DNA from: Trissonchulus latispiculum
Taxonomy: Eukaryota > Nematoda > Enoplea > Enoplida > Ironidae
NCBI GenBank assembly: GCA_030248195.1
Contig: JASAND010006876.1
Location: 1-64,000 of the forward strand
Reading direction: 5' to 3'
Length of the DNA: 64,000 nucleotides
The translations under genes were made by a program, and so were the position numbers. The notes beneath the pieces were generated by a model. That model was not told where the DNA came from. It saw only the letters and a list, made by a program, of their open reading frames with translations, and searched no databases. Shown piece by piece: positions 34,201 through 43,200 of this stretch. The first letter of the stretch is position 1. Each line of letters starts with the position of its first letter.

Positions 34201-37200
34201 TTTGCAATTCTTTCCGAAGACCCAACTTTTCAGCTGCAAAAAATGTTGCATTTTGACGATTTTCCACTGTTTTCGATAAATAAAATTTTTTTAAAAATTT
34301 TAGGGACCTAAATCAAAATTCTACTTCCAGCGTACCGCAGTTTATGATTATAGCTACATTATAGATATAAAATTATGCAGGATTACAACTGTTTGTCGAG
34401 AGATTTTTTTGGCGCAAGAATAAAATCACCACTTTTTCAGTTTCCTATATATGTTTAACACATGCGGACCTCAACTTTGAGGTGAAATTACTCAACAACC
34501 GTAAGAGATACTAGTTTAATTCTAAAACTCGTTAAAATATACCACTCAAAGATCATTATATGTGAAAATGAGCGAAATCGGAGATGGTCGAAAAATTGAC
34601 CAAAAATGGACCCCCCTTAAGTGAGCTCGATCCTTTCATGAAAGTGTTAGAGCAGGAAATAGCCTGAGCGGAGTTTAACACGTTAAAAGATAATTTTAAC
34701 TGTACTCTATCTTTCCTGAAAGGCTCTGGGTAGAGAGACTATGTGCTGCGAGTGTTCCTTGTCAGATGTGAAGATTTTTGTTTGTTTCTTAAAGCGGCCT
34801 GGTTATACCTTTGACGAATTGCTTCCTCTCTGCAGAAGTTCTGTACCCAGTCAGCGAATTTTGGCTCTTACCACTTTGGCTAAAGTTATTGCATTGGTCA
34901 GTTTTCACTTTCAGTCTAGTGGCTTTGTACAGCAGGTTTTCTACAAGTTTGTTTGTAGGATGGTCATCTTTGGTCGAACACGCACCGATTGAGTTTTGTG
35001 TCAGTGACTTTTTTGATGTTTTGCTATATAGGGTGCCTTTTCTTTCATATATTTGTAGTTTAACGTAAAGAAAGAGATTTTGTCCTTTATTAATTGACAT
35101 TGACCTTACTCACGTTACGTAACGTGACGTGTTACATTTAGCTACAACGAACAATTTAAATCGATTATATATTTCATGTTAGCTTCTGTAGGCTAAAATG
35201 GGCCATTACGACACCCTTCTAAAGCCAACCAGTTTATTGCAAGTTGCCATGGAAGCTGATGTAGCCGTAATCATTAGACTGGGTTTGGACGAGTCTTCTG
35301 GCTCCTGTCTGTCTGCTGCTGCCGCTCTCTTGGCCGCGCTGCTTCATCATCCTGTAGATGAAGTATATACTCCTCTTTTATGTTCTGTCGAGAAGTCGGA
35401 ATTTGCTAATAGCTCCACCCGCTTGCTGAATTTTAAATTAGGCTTTTACAAACAGTGTCCATGTTTTTACAATAAATAATACAAAATGGAGAAGTGACTA
35501 AGAAGACAGGGAAAATGACAATAGAGAAGCATATCTGTCACGTCCACCCTAATATATTGTCCAAGGGGGCGTTTTCAAAAGACTCTTCTATGCTAACGAT
35601 TCTAGATAGGGCTTAGGCAGATATTTATGGGAATGCGTTTCAAAATATTCTTCTAACTTGGGGAGTGAATGGTACCACGCTCCTAACAGCGTTAATTTAG
35701 GAGAATTCTTTTGAAATACTAGGCAGCTCCTAAGAAGTTAATACATTTCTCTTAAGTCTACTCTTAGTGACTGACTTTGGAGAATTTTTTGAAACGCCCC
35801 CCCCCCCGATTACCTACATACCTTTTTTATTGCCTTGTATTATTGTAGGCATGCCTTGACAGAGTATTTATTTGGCCAACTGGTTTAGTAGAACCTTGTC
35901 TAGAGCCCGAATTCAGACAAGAGGAAGAAATTGGTGAAGGCATTCCTGAGGACAGCTTACCAGATGACAGACTATGTCAGCAAGATTTGATTAAGGTATT
36001 GTGGTCTCAGTTTTTCCTACGCCAAAGTTTCTGGAGAGGGAGTCTGGGAGGATAGGATAGGACCTTTTGGATGGAGGGGAATTTTTGAAAATGCTTTAAA
36101 ACAGCTATTGTTTGGTGCTAAGCTAACATCTGATCAATTTCTAACTTAAATTTAAGTTTAAAAATCTAAAAAATGCTAAAAAAGACCTAAAAGTCCTCCG
36201 AAGCTGGAAAACTGTTTTGAAAATTTACCATCAAAAACCCTACTTTTTCAGCTGGTTTGGGTTCTGGGTGGAGGTCGACTCCTGGGAGGGCGACACTGGG
36301 ACGGACGACCCAAGTCAGAAAGAACCGATTTAGGGTTGCTCTATAGGAAATGTCAGATGTTGTGAGCAAAAACGATGGACACTGTTAATTTTCTCTGTTC
36401 AGTATTTTTTAGTAATTTTTGCATTATCATTTTGTTTTGTGAATTTACAGGGCCTTATTAGAATGGATATTTTGCCAAGAATTCGCTACATCATCACCTC
36501 AGTTCGCCCGGTTTCCAGTTCTACCATAGTGAATCTTTTGAATTCTCTAATTAGAATTTGCCGACACTCCGTCTGGGCTTGTTGTCAAGTACGTATACGT
36601 AAAGCTTATTATATTGTTGCTTAATTACTTTCCAATAAACAATTTATAAACATGGCTGCAAATAAAGCAGAGCAATAACGACTGCAGGATCTTCCTTACT
36701 GCTGACCATATGTTAAGTTGCATTTTTCTTGATAGTGGAAGCTTTTTTCCTTTAATTCTGAGTATGTATCAAGAGTCGACTTAGTCCGTATGGTAGATCC
36801 CGTTGTCGTTTTAGGTATATCAGTGTTCTGATTTGACTGGATCTATTATTGAACTGTTTGTTCCTTTGGTTTGGTCCGGTTGCCAAGGTTGGTAAATGAA
36901 ACCAGTTAAATAAATTTCTGGATATTATGACAGAAGCACTGAGAATTTTTGATTGCAATTGTTTCTTTGGTTATTGACGACTAAACATTTTAAATGTTTG
37001 TCCCTGATTTCATTCTTCCACAAATGAATATTTGTAGATGCTGCAAGCTATCCGCGGTTGCAATCGCCTTGCTGTCTTGCTCTTAAATTGCTCAGAATAC
37101 TGTCATCTGCTCATAAAGAAATTGCTGCTGATATGGTAATTTTTCAACCTGTGTTTACATAATTGATTATCGTGATTTGGAAATGTAATTAGATATTGAT

Positions 37201-40200
37201 ACCTGGCGTAACTGTCTGTTGGATCGTTTTTTTAAATTTAAATTATTATATATAATTTTTAGATTCAGAACAGTGCTCTGTGCTCAGCGGTTATTCGTTA
37301 CCTAATATCAGAGCCAAGGTTAGCAACTTAAGATTTTACAATTGTACATTTACCATTTTACAGTAATGAATGGTACTGAACTTTCGGTTCGTCATAGATC
37401 AATAATTCACTGTTTCAGAAACCTGTGTACGTATTTTAAGACTAGTAAAATTTAAAATATTAATTAGTAATCGATTTTCTTGAAATATGTAGTGATCTGA
37501 GTGGAATTCCGCTGCCTCAGGCCTGCCAACTGATTCTTGAATCTTATCGACTCTTCATCGTTTGGGTTTCCTATGATATGGAAGTTGATCATGTCTGGTA
37601 TAGTTATGCAGACTGTGTAGATTTTTGGATATTTCTTATTTATGCTCAGTATCCTAGCGTGTACTGAATGTTTTTAAATGAACGGTTTTTACAACATTAC
37701 ATGGGTACAGTACAGTTTGTCACACTCTTAGTTATTATGCACATCTGCTAATCAGTGCCATATGAACTTTTGCACATTTTAATTGTTTCAGGGAACTGTA
37801 TTCCGTGATGATAAAGCAGTTACAGTCTGTTTCCAGTCTTTGTCGTAGATTGGACGAAGACACCATTCCCGGTGTCAGGCCATTTGTAGTTGATCGTGCT
37901 GCCGTTCTGACTGCCTTGTTACTAACCGTTATTCTTCGAACAAAGTACGTGGGTTATCAGTTGTTTCTCGTATATATTTTGATGATGCTAAATACGAACT
38001 TGTTGAGTAGTGGAAGTACTAAAACTATGTAGACTGTATGTTATCGTTATTTTGCTTCGTGATGTAATGTTTAGAGGGAATTGCAGCGATTTTGGCCGAC
38101 GTCTTTTGCATGGATTTATCCAGACAGTTTTGGTTATCCTACCTCAACTTTTGCATTGTTATAAAACTGATGAAACAAATCAAAGACAAGTATGTACATC
38201 ACGTGTAGAATTTTTATTTTGATATATGATTCTGAATTAACGTTAACTACAGTATTACTGTAAGTCAGACAGACAGATTGTTTAGAACTGATTCAGAGGT
38301 ATTAATGATTGCATTTTCTGAGTGGTGTCAAATGTGTCACTTTGCTTTGCGTCCGGCTAAAGGTTTGTTCCTAAATATAGCATTCGCGTCACGGGGCGCA
38401 CGCAGTGCCAGACGTAAAACCTTATACCAGTGTGTATTTTTAAACGATTACTGGTAGTGGGAAATTTTCTAATTTAGTTTTCTAAAAGCCTTTCCAAGAA
38501 AGGCTAGGGTAGAGTAGAGTACAATTAAAATTAACTATTTTAACTCGTTTTAATTCCACTCAAGCTTGAATTTCCTTCACTTAATTCCTTCATAAAAAGG
38601 ATCGACTTAATTTCAAGTCTGCTCTACCCTTTCTTGAAAAGGTCCTTAGTTAGTCTTTTCGTTGTACACGCTTAGATGTGATATTTTTATTTGGTGTTTT
38701 CCAGGATGCTTTGCTCAACTTAATTTCTGTGATGATGGACACGGTGTCAACCTTCGTGTCTTGCGGCTATAGCATAGTACGCAATCATTCTATTTGTTTA
38801 TTTTTGATTGTTACAATTTACTGCTTGTGATGGGTTAGACCGTATTTTAAACATTTAGTTGTCTGTTATGGATGCATAGTTTGTAGTTGCTTGAAATATT
38901 CAAAATTCCAGTGTTCACTTCATAATTAATATAATATTTTTTAAGCCGGTGTCTTGTTTACAGAGTTTCAATCGTTTAGGTTATTGATGATTTGGTTCGC
39001 GCTGTTGTTGCAAATATTTCCACTGTGCTAAGCTGGATCAAACTCTTGATATCCACGTAAGATTAAATGCCCATTTCTGTACCTTTTGCTTTAATCGAAG
39101 TGACAGTCCTGTTTTATTTGATGACATGGGCGCACCCACGGGAGGGATTTCAAGGTATCCGACCCCCTCTCTTTTTTGTTTGATTTATCCTCCCGTAATT
39201 TTTGGGGAGAACGTGAAAACTACAGCTATTTTCAAATTATCAATGCATAGAACTAAAACATGGGAAAATTTTGGCGTCAGCTCTATCTATTTCTATCTGT
39301 CTCCGTCTATCTCCTTTTTTTAAAATTTTGCCTCGCCTGTGTTTTTTACTTCAAGTTTTAAGCTGTTGCGATTGCGGCACTTAGTGCCTGTGGCGCTTTT
39401 AATCTGAATTTTTACATTTTTCCTTGCTGCAGAGCATTTGTGTCTAAATTATATTTTAAATTTATTTGCGCCTACGGTTCGGTTGGGACATTAGTAATCC
39501 TTACTTACGTACATATCAAGTATTTGATCAAGTACCAAAGTAAGTGTTCCTATTTCAAACTCTTTTTAAAGGTTTCCGTTACAGATTACTCATAATTTCA
39601 AAATATTTTAAATCAAGTTTCAAAATCTTTCTTTTTTTAAAGTTTCTATTATAGATTTTTATGACGTAAAACTCCTCAAATTTTTATTCAAAAATTTTTC
39701 AATGGTTTCCATAGTTTATTTTTTCAGTGTGAAAAAACTTCTCAACTTATTAAAATTTTCTTAAAGGTTTTTCCATTATGGATTTTTTATATCGAAGAAT
39801 TTCTCCACCTTTTATTCAAATCTTTTTACACTACAGGTTTCTATTTCGGATTTTTTATAATTTTAAAAAAATTTCAACTGCATTTTTCCCAGGCTCGACC
39901 CCGCCCTTTCCAAAATCCTGGGTGTGCCCCTGTTTGATGATATTATTTGCAAAATTTTAAGTGCAAATTTTTGTTTTTCTTTATATTTCCCTTGACGTAT
40001 TGTTAGAAAATGGAAATATTTTTCAGCGGCGTATTTAACATTTCTGTAGTTGTTTTCAGATTCAGCAGTATTTTAAATCCTGTCCATTTACAACTGTCAC
40101 GAGATCCGATTTCATTGCCCAGTTTTCATTCAACAGCTAGAAATGCTGAATGTCTGAATCCTCTGCTTTCTGAGGGCAGCACCGCAGCGGCTATTACAGC

Positions 40201-43200
40201 CCTGCTAAAGCTATCACTGTCTGTCCCGGATATCGAAACTTATGAAGTATGTGTCGTAGTCCAGTATAATTTAATTGAAAACTGAATCTGTCCAGTATTG
40301 AACTAAATTGCATTATGTACTACTCCGCGACACAGAATATATTTTTCATTATTATTCTGTTATTAATCATTACCAAAGTGCTTTAAACAAAATGAAATTC
40401 GCACTTTTGATTTTAAGATCGTATAGGATTATGGGATGACGATCGTTAGTTAAGTTTTACGTTAGCTAGTAGTAAATAAGAACATGGCGTTTTATTATCT
40501 TGTGCTAAGCTTATTTTCAGCTAGTATCACTGTTAAACTGTGACGATATGAGACAGTACTGCCAACTCATACTTCGACATGGATCTCACATGCATTTGAA
40601 TAATGATACTAAAGCTTATTTTGATCGCCAAGAAATCGCAGTTCTGTGTTGGATTTCTCTTTGCCTATCTGAAACGGTAATACACGACCTGTTACGGCAT
40701 GTATTGATAATTAAGATTCAGATGAAATAAATTAGGAATGTGGAGGAATAAGAATACGCTTTTCCTGAGTACTTAAACAGGTGGAGTTTCCTTAAGAACC
40801 ATATCGTATGCGAAGATAAAGAAAGTACAGGTAAAACATGTTTACGTCGTTTAGCCACGCACGTGCCAAGGATTGTACCTAGTAAAGTCCTTTCTGTCCA
40901 TCTATCTATTTTGCTGGTAGGTGGAAGTATCCATATTGGGTACCTCCACCTCCAAGCTTTGCGCACGTCTCCGCAAGACTGAGCACACAGGAAAGCGCGG
41001 AACATGTAGTACAGAGAACGGGGTCCTTTCTTTTGATATCCTTCCGTTTTTCATTTTATCTTTTTGCGTAGCTGTTTTCTGTTTAGGATATATTGTATTA
41101 TAATGTTGGATTGTATTCCTTGAGCATGATTCGATCTGTTGACGAAGCCATGGCTATTCGACTTATACATAAAATATTGTAAGCTACTTTGTCTAATCAA
41201 TGCCGACTACTGTACTGTTGTATAATTTTATTTGTCCTTTTTTGGCAAAATGTGGTCATCTGATTTAAAGAAGTCGCTGATTTACTCTTATCATGTTGCT
41301 GTGCTCTTATCATCATTAGGATATGTCATATATCTGTTCGCTGATGTGCTTTGATTTTAGCAGTAAAAAAGCATTGTGTTTACTGAATCCCGGATTGAAT
41401 GAAAGTGAAATCGCACAATTCAGATCTGCTTATTTGGAGAGCTCAGATTTGGTGAAAGAAAATATCACTGAATCTAGGTACACCTAAATGTGGCATTTCG
41501 GTCATTATTATTTCTTTATGTCGTGCACCACTATATTATAAGTAATTTCATCTTCGTCTTTTACGAAAGCAAACTTTTATGTAGAGCTGCAGGTATAAAG
41601 TAAATTTAACTAAACTAGTAAACTAAACTAGGTAAATTTGTTGTGTTATGTGTATAATGAGGATTCGACTCGAACTTGCAATGAATGAACGAGTGTCCGA
41701 CTGTTGTCGCTCGCTCTTTCATTCTTAGTGTGCAGGTTTCTTTATTTTGCATTTTTATGTATGTGATCTTTGTGTGATAACTGAAGTTTGATTTAGGAAA
41801 ATTGGATTTCTTTTGGGTTCCGTTTGCGATGTGGTAGAAGCACCCGATAGTCTGTGCAGCTCCGTCTGGACTGATGAATGTTGTGGCCCGCTTTGGATTT
41901 TCCAACCATCTCATTCCATTTTTGCTACAGTGGAAGCTTTGTAAGATTTCTGTATTTTGTTTAAGGAGGTTTCAAAAATACCGTCTTGGGTAGGAACTTC
42001 AGTAGCAGTAGATACAATATTTTTGATTTCTCGCAGTTGGCTTATTACACAAGAATAAAAATGCTCCGATGGAGCATGAAAAATGCAATATGGGTGACAC
42101 TGGGTTTTAAGCAGACAGAGGACTAGGTTTTAAAACGTTAATATGGGAGGGGCAGGTTGTAAATGTAAAATAAATAAAAATGTAAATTTACAGTAAGTCT
42201 ACAGACAGCGTGCTATGGTTGCTGCATAACAGTACAGCAAGATAGCAGCACCGCACAGCGCTGCTACTATGCTCATCGTGTTCAGCGACCCCGATAACCC
42301 TTATATGCGTCCCACTATATGGCCCAAAACAGTATATTTAGGCCTATTTTTGACTATTTTCTGTGGAGTTGGGACTTAGAAATTTTTCCAAAATGGCCAT
42401 TTGGCCGGACCAACTTTGGGCCGGCCGCCTGAACGATCCTGGCCAGATATCGAAAATCGCCTCGGTTATGACACGCTACCCATCCCAAAGTTTCTTATGC
42501 AACAAGCCGCGTCTCTCTAGCTTGTTCCCTAGGCCCTGTAGCCGTGACACAAAATTGGCCTTTTTTGGCCATCTTAGCGGTCAGGCCACCTTTGGCCGGC
42601 CGCACAGGTGGCCGGCCGGGCCGGGCAGCGGAAAATTGTCCAAAAGGTACGTTAACACAAATACTACTCTCAGAAAAACCAAACTTCACCGGCTGAAAAT
42701 GCCCAGATCGTTCAGTTTTTGAGTTCGACTAAAACGGCTTCCCCAAGCGTGACTTACACGGAAAAAAAACAAACGGACCTAACTTGTCCGGAAGCGAAAA
42801 TTTTCAAAGTTGAAAATTTTGACCAAAACTTTTTTGATACTTGTTGTACTCGTCGTGCTGATTCCAACGATACCAAATTTGTCTAGTTTGGTTCAGTATT
42901 TAGCTGGCACGGTGCTCGAACGGGTCTGTAAGGGCCGCGCTGAGCCTTTTACACCCATATTATAGGGGGAGCGCTATCGCGCCCCCTATAATTTACTTAT
43001 ATTCAATTTATTTTTTGGTTATTTATTTTATGTTGTTTACGTATTGTTATGAAGTTTAGTTGTAACTCGAAAAACCAAAAAGATTTCGATGCTTTAGAAT
43101 CAACCTATATTTAGCTTAATAGTACGATATGTTATGTCTGAAATTAACTATTTGCGGAAAGAGTATTAGCCATACAACACAATGGTGATATATCTGTACA

